Part shown: positions 7,023-16,382 of the stretch, in pieces
How the letters are laid out: each line of letters starts with the position of its first letter
Position numbering within the stretch: position 1 is the stretch's first letter
Assembly (NCBI RefSeq): GCF_014649775.1
Contig: NZ_BMTR01000018.1
Span: 119,372 to 183,371, forward strand
Direction of reading: 5' to 3'
Length of the DNA: 64,000 nt
Source: Streptomyces longisporoflavus
GTDB taxonomy: Bacteria; Actinomycetota; Actinomycetes; Streptomycetales; Streptomycetaceae
Translations under genes and position numbers: made by a program
The notes under the pieces: model-generated
Told to the model about the DNA's origin: nothing
The model's input: only the letters and a program-made list of their open reading frames with translations
Databases searched by the model: none

Positions 7023-9425
7023 ATGGATTCCGACGGCACGCAGGACGCGTACGGCACTCATGCCACCCCCGTGCCGCGTCCGGCGCACGCTCCGCCGCCG
7101 GTGCCCGCCGGGCTGCCGCCGGTGCCGCGCCGGCCGCCCGGTGCCCTGTCGGCCGTCGCCGACTGGCTGTCGGCGCCGCGGCCCGAGGCGGGGCTCGGCA
7201 TCTGGAGGTTCCGGCATGTTCCGCCGCCGGACGATGAGGAAGACCGGCGGATGGACCGCGGCCTCCTGGCGGGGTTGCTGATCTCTCTGGCGATCGGGCT
7301 GTTCGTCTGGTCGCTGTGGCGGCAGCAGGACATCCCCTACCAGAGGCCGCTGATCTGGCTGCTCACGCCGGAAGGCTGGTTCCACTCGGGGACCATCGAC
7401 CCGATCGAGTGGAAGTGGCAGGGCAACGAAGCCCTGACGGCCATCAGCAGCGTGGTCTTCGTGCTGCTGGTCTACGGAGTCGGCCGCCTCGGGAACTGGG
7501 CCGAGGCGTTCCGGCACCTCATCAGCCGCAGGGAGCAGCCCAGCCGTGCGCTGCGTGCCGCGGCGGGTGCGCTCATCGTGCTGATGTTCGTCTGGCCCGA
7601 GGCCTTCCCCGGGGTCTCCTGGGACCCCCTGCCGATCTTCACCGGCGCGATGGCGCTGATCGCGCTGTTCTCGGGCGGCTACGAGATCTTCGCGAACGAG
7701 ATCGTCACGTACGGGCTGTACGTGCTGATCACCGGGGCGGTGCTCTGGCCGTTCGCGAAACTGGGGGACTGGGTGGGACTTCTGCGCACCTGGCTCGCCC
7801 GCCCCCGGCCGGCCGGGAACGGTCTGGTTCCCTCGCCTCCCCGGCAGCCCGCGCCCGTGGCATCGCGGGCCCAGTGGCCCGAGCTCAGGGGAGCGGGCCG
7901 GGACAAGGCGGCGGACGTGCTGTCCGCCGCGGTCCTGAGCGGGCAGATGAACGACGTCGACTGTGTGCGGGTGCGCCGGATGTGGAGCACGGCGAGCGGG
8001 GACCCCGCGCTGCGCGACGTGTTCGACGAGACCGTGCTGCGGCAGGCCGGCGCCGCCTGGACGCACCCCTCCGGCGCGCGGGACCTGCCCTCCCGCACGG
8101 GGACCCACGACCTGCTCGTCGGGCAGGTCCGCATCGGACGGTGCGTGCCCGAGGAGCGCAACCCCGCCGACAGCCGCGGCGCCGGCATCGCCCTGGAGCC
8201 CGCCGCCCTCGGCACCTCGCTCCTGGCGGTCGGCCCGTCCGGTTCGGGCAAGACCGACCGGCTCGTCCGGCCGGTCGTGGAATCCCTCTCGCTGCAAGCG
8301 CTCACCGGCCAGTGCGCGGTCGTCGCGGTCTGCGCGGCCGGCACACCGCTCGGCGGTGACGACGCCTATGACGTCGTCGTCAAGATCGGCGACCCGGCGT
8401 CCGTGCACGACCTCGACCTCTACGCCGGCACGTCGGACCCGGACGAGGCCGCGTCCTTCCTGGCCGAGGGGCTCGTCGGAGACCTCGCCGCCGTCGACAG
8501 CCGCCGCGCGTCGACGACGCTGGCCCGGCTGCTCGGCCCCTATTGGGCGGCGTACGGCCGTTTCCCCTCGGTGCCCGCCCTGCGCGAACTGCTCGAAGGC
8601 GTGCCCTCCGCCCTGGCGGAACTGCGCGAGGCCCTCGCGTCGGACGACCATGCCGCGATGCGGCGCGAACTCGACGCACGGGCCCGGCAGCAGGGCAGCG
8701 CGGCCGACCCGGCTCCGGCGCTCGCCGACCGGCTCGCCCTGCTCGACCGTCCGGCCTTCGCCGATTTCTTCGACGCGGGCAGCGACAGCCCGTTCTCCCT
8801 GCGCGCGCTGACGCACCACCCCATGCGCGTACGTATCGACCTGCCCGAGCGCGGGCACGCAGAGGCTTCGCGACTGCTCACCCGTCTCCTCCTGGCCCAG
8901 TTCAACTCCGTGGCGCACACCCGCGCCGACCGCGAGCACTTCGTCTGCCTGGTCCTCGACGACGCCACCCGGGCGGTGACCGACGAGACGGTCCAGGGCA
9001 TCCAGCGCCTGCGGTCCGTGAACGCGGGAGTCGTGCTGGCCCTGCGTACCGTCAGTGACGTACCCGAGCCACTGCAAGGGCCGCTGTACGCGACCGTCGG
9101 CTGCCGTATGGCCTTCTCCGGCGTCACCACCTGGGACGGCAGACGCTTCGCGGAGGCGTGGGGCACCTCGTGGATCGAGACCCGCGAGGTCGCCCAGCAC
9201 GCGGTCTTCGCCGATCAGCCGATGACACGCGCCCTGCACGCCCTGCGCAAACTCGTCACGGGCAAGGCCGTGACGAGGGACGCCGTCACCGTCCGCCAGG
9301 TCGAGCGCGAGCGATGGTCAGCCTCCGAACTGGCGCACGGGGTGCCCGCGGGGCATGCGGTGCTTTCGTTGACCGATGTGCGGGGGGAGCACGCGCCGCC
9401 GCTGCTCGTGGATCTCCGGGGGTAG
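7023..9425 (+). CDS. Membrane-anchored P-loop ATPase, VirD4/TraG-like organisation
   Basis: Large 800-residue protein. A proline-rich N-terminus (about 1-75) is followed by hydrophobic segments near 80-98, 140-155, 177-192, 205-220 and 228-245, then a cytoplasmic ATPase domain. Walker A is GPSGSGKT at about 404-411 and Walker B ends in the double aspartate at 646-647 (VCLVLDDA). This layout, membrane segments then a P-loop motor, resembles coupling proteins of the VirD4/TraG/FtsK group, but no relaxase, pilus or conjugation gene is nearby. Start ATG is chosen for the upstream GGGG/AAGGA. It stands alone between gabT (divergent) and the PucR-family regulator. Function is unknown; DNA or protein pumping is an inference. 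Confidence 0.75.
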   Translation: MDSDGTQDAYGTHATPVPRPAHAPPPVPAGLPPVPRRPPGALSAVADWLSAPRPEAGLGIWRFRHVPPPDDEEDRRMDRGLLAGLLISLAIGLFVWSLWRQQDIPYQRPLIWLLTPEGWFHSGTIDPIEWKWQGNEALTAISSVVFVLLVYGVGRLGNWAEAFRHLISRREQPSRALRAAAGALIVLMFVWPEAFPGVSWDPLPIFTGAMALIALFSGGYEIFANEIVTYGLYVLITGAVLWPFAKLGDWVGLLRTWLARPRPAGNGLVPSPPRQPAPVASRAQWPELRGAGRDKAADVLSAAVLSGQMNDVDCVRVRRMWSTASGDPALRDVFDETVLRQAGAAWTHPSGARDLPSRTGTHDLLVGQVRIGRCVPEERNPADSRGAGIALEPAALGTSLLAVGPSGSGKTDRLVRPVVESLSLQALTGQCAVVAVCAAGTPLGGDDAYDVVVKIGDPASVHDLDLYAGTSDPDEAASFLAEGLVGDLAAVDSRRASTTLARLLGPYWAAYGRFPSVPALRELLEGVPSALAELREALASDDHAAMRRELDARARQQGSAADPAPALADRLALLDRPAFADFFDAGSDSPFSLRALTHHPMRVRIDLPERGHAEASRLLTRLLLAQFNSVAHTRADREHFVCLVLDDATRAVTDETVQGIQRLRSVNAGVVLALRTVSDVPEPLQGPLYATVGCRMAFSGVTTWDGRRFAEAWGTSWIETREVAQHAVFADQPMTRALHALRKLVTGKAVTRDAVTVRQVERERWSASELAHGVPAGHAVLSLTDVRGEHAPPLLVDLRG

Positions 9426-9629
9426 CCGCAGGGGCCGCGGCAAGATCTGGGTACGGGGTATTCGGTCCCGTACGTACCGTACGGTGAGGCAGAATCGGCA
9501 CAGGTCGTTCATACGTACCGGCCAAAAGATCCACATCTCGTCCGGGATGCATTGGCCGACCGGGACGCGTGCCTCACCGCCGCGGCCAGACCTGCCGCCC
9601 CTGACCTGCTGACCCGACCTGAAGGTCCC

Positions 9630-11222
9630 ATGCCGCCCTCGCTCGCCTCCCTCGTCCATCACTCCGCGCTGAAGCTCACCGTGCGCGCGGGTGAGGAACA
9701 TCTGGACGCGCCCGTGCGCTGGGCGCACGCAAGTGAGCTCACCGACCCCGTGCCCTACATGGAGGGCGGCGAGCTCCTCATGATCACCGCGCTCAAGCTG
9801 GACGCGGAGGACCCGGAGGCCATGCGCCGCTACGTGAAGCGGCTCGCGGCGGCGGGCGTCGTCGGGCTCGGATTCGCGGTCGGCGTGCACTACAAGGACA
9901 TCCCGGAAGCCCTGGTCGCCGCCGCCGCGGACGAAGGGTTCCCGCTCCTCGAGGTGCCCCGGCGCACACCGTTCCTCGCCATCAGCAAGGCCGTGTCCGC
10001 CGCCATCGCCGCCGACCAGTACCGCGCGGTGACCGCGGGCTTCGCGGCCCAGCGCGAGCTGACCAAGCAGGCGCTGAGCGACGGCCCCGAGGGACTGCTC
10101 GGCGCGCTCGCCGCGCAGGTGGACGGCTGGGCCGCGCTGTACGACGCGTCCGGCGCCGTCGTCGCCACGGCGCCCGAGTGGGCGGCGCGCCGCGCGGCCC
10201 GGCTCGTCTCCGACGTCGAACGGCTGCGTGACCGGGCCGCCCCCGCGAGCGCGGTCGTCGCGGGCGCCGAGGACCGGGTCGAACTGCACTCGATCGGCAC
10301 GGGCCGCCGCCCCCGCGCCGCGCTCGCCGTCGGCACGGCGTCCACCCTCGGCACCGCCGAGCGGTACGCGCTGCACTCCGCCATAGCGCTCCTCACCCTC
10401 ACCACGGAGCGCAACCGCTCGCTCCAGGCCGCCGAGGCCAGGGTCGGCTCCGCCGTGCTCCGGATGCTGCTCGCCGGGGAGCCGGAGCACGCCCGCACGG
10501 TGGCGGGGGAGTTGTACGGCAGCCTGCTCGACGCGCCGTTCCGCCTGGTGGTCGCGGAAGTGCCCGCCTCCGCGCCGGAGGAGAGCGACCCGTTCGCCGG
10601 GCTCACCGACGCCGTCGAGTCAGCCGCCGCGCGCGCGGGCGAGGCCCTCCTCGTCGTCCCCTACGGCGAACGGCTCGTGCTGCTCGTCGTGGACGGCGGC
10701 GCGGGCGCGGCCGCGTGCGTCGCCTACGCGCAGACGCTGGAGGCCGGGCGCTCCGAGGTGCCCGCCGAGGGCGGCGCGGGCGAGGGGGCGGCGGATCTCC
10801 TCCTCGGCCTCTCCGCGCCCGCCGGACCGATCGCGGCGGCCACCGCCTACAAGCAGGCCGACCAGGCGCTCTCCATCGCCCGGCGCCGGGGCCGCGCCCT
10901 GGTCGAGCACGAGGACCTGGCGGCAGGTTCCGTCCTGCCGCTGCTCGCCGACGACGCGGTGCGCGCCTTCGCCGACGGTCTGCTGCGCGCCCTGTTCGAA
11001 CACGACGCCACCGGCCGCGGCGACCTGATCGCCTCCCTGCGCGCCTGGCTCTCCCGGCACGGCCAGTGGGACGCGGCGGCGGCCGATCTGGGCGTCCACC
11101 GCCACACCCTGCGCTACCGCATGCGCAGGGTCGAGGAGATCCTCGGCCGCTCCCTGGACGACCCGGACGTCCGCATGGAGCTGTGGCTCTCCCTGAAGGC
11201 GACGTCGAGCGGCACGGAGTAA
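9630..11222 (+). CDS. PucR-family transcriptional regulator
   Basis: DNA-binding regulator of the PucR/CdaR type, 530 residues. The N-terminal PucR ligand domain (about 10-130, with the stretch EGGELLMITALKLD near 48-61) is followed by a middle GGDEF-like region and a C-terminal helix-turn-helix, GVHRHTLRYRMRRVEEIL, about 35-50 residues from the end. ATG 9630 is preferred over further-upstream in-frame codons because it begins directly before the conserved PucR domain. Members sense purines, polyamines or amino acids; its place between the gabT region and an aldehyde dehydrogenase suggests control of polyamine or GABA catabolism, which is inference. Confidence 0.87.
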   Translation: MPPSLASLVHHSALKLTVRAGEEHLDAPVRWAHASELTDPVPYMEGGELLMITALKLDAEDPEAMRRYVKRLAAAGVVGLGFAVGVHYKDIPEALVAAAADEGFPLLEVPRRTPFLAISKAVSAAIAADQYRAVTAGFAAQRELTKQALSDGPEGLLGALAAQVDGWAALYDASGAVVATAPEWAARRAARLVSDVERLRDRAAPASAVVAGAEDRVELHSIGTGRRPRAALAVGTASTLGTAERYALHSAIALLTLTTERNRSLQAAEARVGSAVLRMLLAGEPEHARTVAGELYGSLLDAPFRLVVAEVPASAPEESDPFAGLTDAVESAAARAGEALLVVPYGERLVLLVVDGGAGAAACVAYAQTLEAGRSEVPAEGGAGEGAADLLLGLSAPAGPIAAATAYKQADQALSIARRRGRALVEHEDLAAGSVLPLLADDAVRAFADGLLRALFEHDATGRGDLIASLRAWLSRHGQWDAAAADLGVHRHTLRYRMRRVEEILGRSLDDPDVRMELWLSLKATSSGTE

Positions 11223-11385
11223 TCGCGGGGTTCGCAGGAGACACGTACGAAATGCGCCCCTGCCAAAGAGGCGTGGCCCCGGAAGGCAGTACTCCGAGTC
11301 GGACAAACGTCCCGTGCCCGTGCCGCCTCTACGGTGGGGAACGTACCCCCCAAGACACACCTTCGCGGAAGGGCCGGGAATCGAC

Positions 11386-12831
11386 ATGACTTCCATCCAC
11401 GCCTTCTGGCTCGCCGGTCGCCAGACCACCGGTGAGACCACCCTCGACGTCACTTCGCCCTGGGACGGGCGGACCGTCGGCAAGGCTGCCGTGCCGACCG
11501 ATGCCCAGGTGGAGGAAGCCGTCGCCGCCGCCTACGCCGTGCGCGACGAGTTCGCCGCGACCCCGGCGCACGTGCGGGCCGCCGCCCTCGACCACGTGAG
11601 CCGCAGGCTCGTGGAGCGCACGGAGGAGATCGCCCAGCTCATCTCCGCCGAGAACGGCAAGCCGATCAAGTGGGCCCGCGGCGAGGTCGGCCGTGCCGTC
11701 TCCGTCTTCCGGTTCGCCTCGGAGGAGGCCCGCCGGTTCAACGGCGGCGAGGCCCAGCGCCTGGACACCGACGCCGGTGGCCAGGGGCGTCTCGCCTTCA
11801 CCCGCCGCTTCCCGAAGGGTGTCGTCCTCGGCATCGCGCCGTTCAACTTCCCGCTGAACCTCTGCGCCCACAAGATCGCCCCGGCCATCGCGTCCGGCAC
11901 GCCGATCATCCTCAAGCCGGCGCCCGCGACCCCGCTCTCCGGCCTGCTCATCGGCGAGCTGCTCGCCGAGACCGAGCTGCCCGCGGGCTCCTGGTCGATC
12001 CTGCCGGTCGCCAACGAGAAGATGCCGGCCCTCGTCCAGGACGAGCGCCTTCCCGTCATCTCCTTCACCGGCTCGGAGAAGGTCGGCTACGCGATCCTGG
12101 ACTCGGTGCCGCGCAAGCACTGCACCCTGGAGCTCGGCGGAAACGGCGCGGCCGTCGTCCTCGCCGACTTCTCCTCCGACGAGGACCTCGACTGGGCCGC
12201 CTCGCGCATCGCGACCTTCTCCAACTACCAGGGCGGCCAGTCCTGCATCTCGGTGCAGCGCGTCATCGCCGACGCCTCCGTGTACGACCGGCTCGTGCCG
12301 CGCGTGCTCGCGGCCATCGAGGCGCAGAACACCGGCGACCCGTCCGACCCGCAGACCGACGTCGGCCCGCTCGTCAACGAGGATGCCGCCAAGCGCGTCG
12401 AGTCCTGGGTCGACGAGGCCGTCCAGGCGGGCGCCAAGCTGCTCGCGGGCGGCAAGCGGGACGGCGCCTCGTACGCGCCGACCGTCCTCGCCGACGTACC
12501 GGCCGACGTGACGATCGCCGTCGAGGAGGTCTTCGGCCCGGTCCTCACCATCAAGAAGGTGGACGGCGAGGCGGAGGCGTTCGCCGCCGTCAACGACTCC
12601 AAGTACGGCCTCCAGGCGGGCGTCTTCACGCACGACCTGCAGACCGCCTTCCGCGCGCACCGCGCCCTGGAGGTGGGCGGCGTGGTCATCGGCGACGCGC
12701 CCTCCTACCGCGCCGACCAGATGCCGTACGGCGGCGTCAAGCAGTCCGGCGTGGGCCGCGAGGGCGTCCGCTTCGCGATGGACGACTACACCTACGAGCG
12801 GGTCATGGTCATGACGGGCCTGGACCTGTAA
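11386..12831 (+). CDS. NAD(P)-dependent aldehyde dehydrogenase
   Basis: ALDH superfamily enzyme of 481 residues that oxidises an aldehyde to its acid. Catalytic residues are in place: N154 in APFNFP, E249 in LELGGN and nucleophile C287 in GGQSC; the cofactor-binding FTGSEKVG is at 228-234. ATG 11386 is chosen as the first methionine before the ALDH fold; a longer open frame upstream is not supported. With the amine oxidase and GabT it could oxidise aminobutyraldehyde or succinate semialdehyde, but the family is too similar to fix the substrate. It is preceded by the PucR-type regulator and ends in a strong hairpin. Confidence 0.88.
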   Translation: MTSIHAFWLAGRQTTGETTLDVTSPWDGRTVGKAAVPTDAQVEEAVAAAYAVRDEFAATPAHVRAAALDHVSRRLVERTEEIAQLISAENGKPIKWARGEVGRAVSVFRFASEEARRFNGGEAQRLDTDAGGQGRLAFTRRFPKGVVLGIAPFNFPLNLCAHKIAPAIASGTPIILKPAPATPLSGLLIGELLAETELPAGSWSILPVANEKMPALVQDERLPVISFTGSEKVGYAILDSVPRKHCTLELGGNGAAVVLADFSSDEDLDWAASRIATFSNYQGGQSCISVQRVIADASVYDRLVPRVLAAIEAQNTGDPSDPQTDVGPLVNEDAAKRVESWVDEAVQAGAKLLAGGKRDGASYAPTVLADVPADVTIAVEEVFGPVLTIKKVDGEAEAFAAVNDSKYGLQAGVFTHDLQTAFRAHRALEVGGVVIGDAPSYRADQMPYGGVKQSGVGREGVRFAMDDYTYERVMVMTGLDL

Positions 12832-12851
12832 GCGGGTCAGCCTCGAACCGG

Positions 12852-12886
12852 ACGGCCGGAGCCCACTGTGCGGGGGCTCCGGCCGT
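12852..12886 (+). terminator. Terminator of the aldehyde dehydrogenase gene
   Basis: A perfect 13-bp inverted repeat (12852-12864 with 12874-12886) with a nine-base loop, starting 20 bases after the stop codon and followed by TCTC. Confidence 0.8.
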
Positions 12887-12955
12887 TCTCGCGTACGGGG
12901 GACGGCGTGCGCCGAACGCTGCGCGAGGACTGGTGGGCTCCGGACGAATCGGGTA

Positions 12956-13016
12956 CATACGATCCATACGATCGAGTAGCACCAGTCAGTAACCGACCGG
13001 GTCAAGATCGGGTCAA
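12956..13016. repeat. Tandem 9-bp repeat and paired CGGGTCAA motifs before the acyl-CoA dehydrogenase
   Basis: CATACGATC occurs twice head to tail (12956-12973), followed by CGGGTCAA at 12998-13005 and 13009-13016, an 11-base offset, i.e. one helical turn. These lie 45-105 bases before the start at 13060 and could be an operator. Confidence 0.6.
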
Positions 13017-13059
13017 TCGGAGCCGATCGGCCCCACTCCGCGGCGAGGTGAGCTCCTCA

Positions 13060-15006
13060 ATGCCCGCACAACCCACACCCCTTCCCGGGGCGTCCGTCAG
13101 CGAACGCGAGGCCCGGCAGGTCGCCGAGGCCGCCCGCGAACAGGACTGGCGCAAGCCCAGCTTCGCCAAGGAACTCTTCCTCGGCCGCTTCCGTCTCGAC
13201 CTGATCCACCCGCATCCGATGCCCGCCGACGAGGACGCCCGACGCAGCGAGGAGTTCCTGGCCGAACTCCGCGACTTCTGCGAGACGAAGATCGACTCGG
13301 CGCGCATCGAGCGCGAGGCGAAGATCCCCGACGAGGTGATCAACGGCCTCAAGGAACTCGGCGCGCTCGGCATGAAGATCGACAAGAAGTACGGCGGCCT
13401 CGGCCTCACGCAGGTGTACTACAACAAGGCCCTGGCCCTCGTCGGCTCGGCCAGCCCCTCCATCGGCGCGCTGCTCTCCGCCCACCAGTCGATCGGTGTA
13501 CCCCAGCCGCTCAAGCAGTTCGGCACTCAGGAGCAGAAGGACGAGTTCCTGCCGCGCTGCGCCCGCACGGACATCAGCGCGTTCCTGCTGACCGAGCCGG
13601 ACGTCGGCTCCGACCCGGCGCGCCTGGCGACCATGGCGGTGCCCGACGGCGACGACTACGTCCTGGACGGCGTGAAGCTGTGGACCACGAACGGCGTCGT
13701 CGCCGACCTCCTGGTCGTCATGGCGCGCGTACCGAAGTCCGACGGCCACAAGGGCGGCATCACGGCCTTCGTGGTGGAGGCCGCGGCCGAGGGCGTCACC
13801 GTCGAGAACCGCAACGCCTTCATGGGCCTGCGCGGCCTGGAGAACGGCGTGACCCGCTTCCACCAGGTCCGCGTCCCCGCCGCGCACCGCATCGGCCCGG
13901 AGGGCGCGGGCCTGAAGATCGCCCTGACGACCCTGAACACCGGACGACTCTCGCTGCCCGCGATGTGCGTCGGCGCGGGCAAGTGGTGCCTGAAGATCGC
14001 CCGCGAGTGGTCGGGCGCGCGCGAGCAGTGGGGCAAGCCGGTCGCGCTGCACGAGGCGGTCGGCGCGAAGATCTCCTTCATCGCGGCGACGACCTTCGCC
14101 CTCGAAGCCGTACTGGACCTCTCCTCGCAGATGGCCGACGAGGACCGCAACGACATCCGCATCGAGGCGGCGCTCGCCAAGCTGTACGGCTCCGAGATGG
14201 GCTGTCTGATCGCGGACGAGCTGGTGCAGATCCGCGGCGGCCGCGGCTTCGAGACCGCCGAGTCCCTCGCGGCCCGCGGCGAACGCGCGGTCCCGGCGGA
14301 ACAGGTCCTGCGCGACCTGCGCATCAACCGCATCTTCGAGGGCTCGACGGAGATCATGCACCTGCTGATCGCCCGCGAGGCCGTGGACGCGCACCTGAAG
14401 GTGGCCGGCGACCTGATCGACCCGGACAAATCCCTCTCCGACAAGGCGAAGGCGGGCGCGAGGGCAGGCGGCTTCTACGCCCGCTGGCTGCCGAAGCTGG
14501 TCACGGGCCCCGGCCAGCTCCCGCGCTCGTACGCGGAGTTCCACCCCGGCGGCCACGCGGACCTCTCCCCGCACCTGCGCTACGTGGAGCGCAACGCCCG
14601 CAAACTGGCCCGCTCGACGTTCTACGCCATGTCGCGCTGGCAGGGAAAGATGGAGACCAAGCAGGGCTTCCTGGGGCGCGTCGTCGACATCGGCGCCGAA
14701 CTCTTCGCGATGAGCGCGGCGTGTGTACGCGCCGAACTCCTGCGGACGACGGAGGACCACGGCCGCGAGGCCTATCAGCTGGCCGACACGTTCTGCCGCC
14801 AGTCCCGCATCCGCGTCGACGAGCTCTTCGACCGGCTGTGGGTCAACACGGACGACATCGACCGCAAGGTGGTCAAGGGCGTGCTGTCCGGCACGTACAC
14901 CTGGCTGGAAGCCGGCGTCGTCGACCCCAGCGGCGAAGGCCCCTGGATCGCCGACGCGACACCGGGTGCGAGTACGAAGGAGAACGTCCACCGGCCGATC
15001 CGCTGA
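13060..15006 (+). CDS. Acyl-CoA dehydrogenase family protein
   Basis: FAD-dependent acyl-CoA dehydrogenase of the longer (about 600-650 residue) subgroup, 648 residues. It introduces a trans-2 double bond into an acyl-CoA and passes electrons to ETF. The ACAD core is clear: LTEPDVGSDPA in the N-terminal half, the arginine-rich RGGRGFETAE turn, and IFEGSTEIM with E427. About 160 extra C-terminal residues after the core distinguish it from short-chain enzymes. ATG 13060 is chosen; an in-frame GTG at 13048 is an alternative. It is a single-gene unit, flanked by terminators on both sides, with repeats upstream that may bind a regulator. Substrate chain length is unknown. Confidence 0.88.
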   Translation: MPAQPTPLPGASVSEREARQVAEAAREQDWRKPSFAKELFLGRFRLDLIHPHPMPADEDARRSEEFLAELRDFCETKIDSARIEREAKIPDEVINGLKELGALGMKIDKKYGGLGLTQVYYNKALALVGSASPSIGALLSAHQSIGVPQPLKQFGTQEQKDEFLPRCARTDISAFLLTEPDVGSDPARLATMAVPDGDDYVLDGVKLWTTNGVVADLLVVMARVPKSDGHKGGITAFVVEAAAEGVTVENRNAFMGLRGLENGVTRFHQVRVPAAHRIGPEGAGLKIALTTLNTGRLSLPAMCVGAGKWCLKIAREWSGAREQWGKPVALHEAVGAKISFIAATTFALEAVLDLSSQMADEDRNDIRIEAALAKLYGSEMGCLIADELVQIRGGRGFETAESLAARGERAVPAEQVLRDLRINRIFEGSTEIMHLLIAREAVDAHLKVAGDLIDPDKSLSDKAKAGARAGGFYARWLPKLVTGPGQLPRSYAEFHPGGHADLSPHLRYVERNARKLARSTFYAMSRWQGKMETKQGFLGRVVDIGAELFAMSAACVRAELLRTTEDHGREAYQLADTFCRQSRIRVDELFDRLWVNTDDIDRKVVKGVLSGTYTWLEAGVVDPSGEGPWIADATPGASTKENVHRPIR

Positions 15007-15011
15007 CGGTT

Positions 15012-15048
15012 TTCCGGGGCGTTCCCCGCCGCGGGGAACGCCCCGGAA
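15012..15048 (+). terminator. Terminator of the acyl-CoA dehydrogenase gene
   Basis: A perfect 16-bp inverted repeat (15012-15027 with 15033-15048) and five-base loop begins six bases after the stop codon. Confidence 0.85.
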
Positions 15049-15116
15049 CACGCCCCGGGCCCACCGGATCGGGGCGCAGTGTCCCCGCACGCCGCCGCCC
15101 AGGCAAGAATGGGGGG

Positions 15117-16382
15117 ATGAGCGACAGCCCAGCCCCCCTCGCCGACCCGCATCTCGTCTTCGACCCCGTCGTGACGGACGGTCCGCGGGACATCGTCATC
15201 CTCGGCTCGACCGGGTCGATCGGCACCCAGGCCATCGACCTCGTCCTGCGCAACCCCCGCCGCTTCCGCGTCACGGCGCTCTCCGCGGCGGGCGGGCGCG
15301 TCGCGCTGCTCGCCGAGCAGGCCAGGCAGCTGCGGGTGCGGACCGTCGCGGTGGCCCGCGAGGACGTCGTACCGGCGCTGCGCGAGGCGCTGAAGGGGCA
15401 GTACGGCAGCGAGCCGCTGCCCGAGATCCTCGCCGGGCCCGACGCGGCCACGCAGCTCGCGGGTTCGGATTGCCACACCGTTCTGAACGGAATCACCGGC
15501 TCCATCGGTCTCGCGCCCACCCTCGCCGCGCTCGAAGCGGGCCGCACGCTCGCCCTCGCCAACAAGGAGTCGCTGATCGTCGGCGGCCCGCTGGTGAAGG
15601 CGCTCGCCAAGCCGGGGCAGATCATCCCCGTCGACTCCGAGCACGCCGCCCTCTTCCAGGCGCTCGCCGCCGGCACCCGCGCCGACGTGCGCAAGCTGGT
15701 CGTCACGGCCTCCGGCGGCCCGTTCCGGGGACGTACGAAGGCCGACCTCGCGAACGTCACACGCGAGGACGCGCTCGCGCACCCCACCTGGGCCATGGGC
15801 CCGGTCATCACCGTCAACTCCGCGACGCTCGTCAACAAGGGCCTGGAAGTCATCGAGGCCCACCTCCTCTACGACATCCCCTTCGAGCACATCGAGGTCG
15901 TCGTCCACCCGCAGTCCTACGTGCACTCCATGGTCGAGTTCACCGACGGATCGACGCTGGCCCAGGCCACGCCGCCCGACATGCGCGGCCCGATCGCCAT
16001 CGGTCTCGGCTGGCCCGAGCGCGTGCCGGACGCCGCTCCCGCCTTCGACTGGACGAAGGCGTCGAGCTGGGAGTTCTTCCCCCTCGACACCGACGCTTTT
16101 CCGTCGGTCGGGCTCGCCCGGCACGTGGGGAAGCTCGCGGGCACGGCCCCGGCGGTGTTCAATGCCGCCAACGAGGAGTGCGTGGACGCGTTCTTGAACG
16201 GCGCCCTGCCGTTCAACGGGATCATGGAGACCGTGACGAAGGTCGTCGCCGAACACGGCGACCCCGGCAGCGCGGCTCCGGGAACTTCCCTGACCGTCGC
16301 GGACGTCCTCGAAGCGGAGACCCGGGCGCGCGCCCGGGCACGTGAACTGACGGCGAAGGCGACCGCGGAGGCCCGCGCATGA
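15117..16382 (+). CDS. dxr: 1-deoxy-D-xylulose 5-phosphate reductoisomerase
   Basis: Second enzyme of the MEP isoprenoid pathway (IspC): it rearranges and reduces DXP to 2-C-methyl-D-erythritol 4-phosphate using NADPH and a divalent metal. 421 residues, normal length. The NADPH-binding motif LGSTGSIGTQ is at residues 29-38 and the metal/substrate segment contains VDSEHAALFQ. The start ATG 15117 follows a purine run. Its stop overlaps the protease start in an ATGA, and ispG lies next, so two MEP enzymes flank a membrane protease, an arrangement I remember as usual in Streptomyces. Confidence 0.95.
   Translation: MSDSPAPLADPHLVFDPVVTDGPRDIVILGSTGSIGTQAIDLVLRNPRRFRVTALSAAGGRVALLAEQARQLRVRTVAVAREDVVPALREALKGQYGSEPLPEILAGPDAATQLAGSDCHTVLNGITGSIGLAPTLAALEAGRTLALANKESLIVGGPLVKALAKPGQIIPVDSEHAALFQALAAGTRADVRKLVVTASGGPFRGRTKADLANVTREDALAHPTWAMGPVITVNSATLVNKGLEVIEAHLLYDIPFEHIEVVVHPQSYVHSMVEFTDGSTLAQATPPDMRGPIAIGLGWPERVPDAAPAFDWTKASSWEFFPLDTDAFPSVGLARHVGKLAGTAPAVFNAANEECVDAFLNGALPFNGIMETVTKVVAEHGDPGSAAPGTSLTVADVLEAETRARARARELTAKATAEARA

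Noticed and set aside
6390..9239. A 949-codon minus-strand frame across gabT and the membrane ATPase
   Set aside because: It overlaps two recognisable genes and spans their divergent promoter region.
7023..9425. Conjugation or integrative element around the VirD4-like ATPase
   Set aside because: No relaxase, integrase, att site or composition shift in the neighbourhood; both flanks are metabolic genes.
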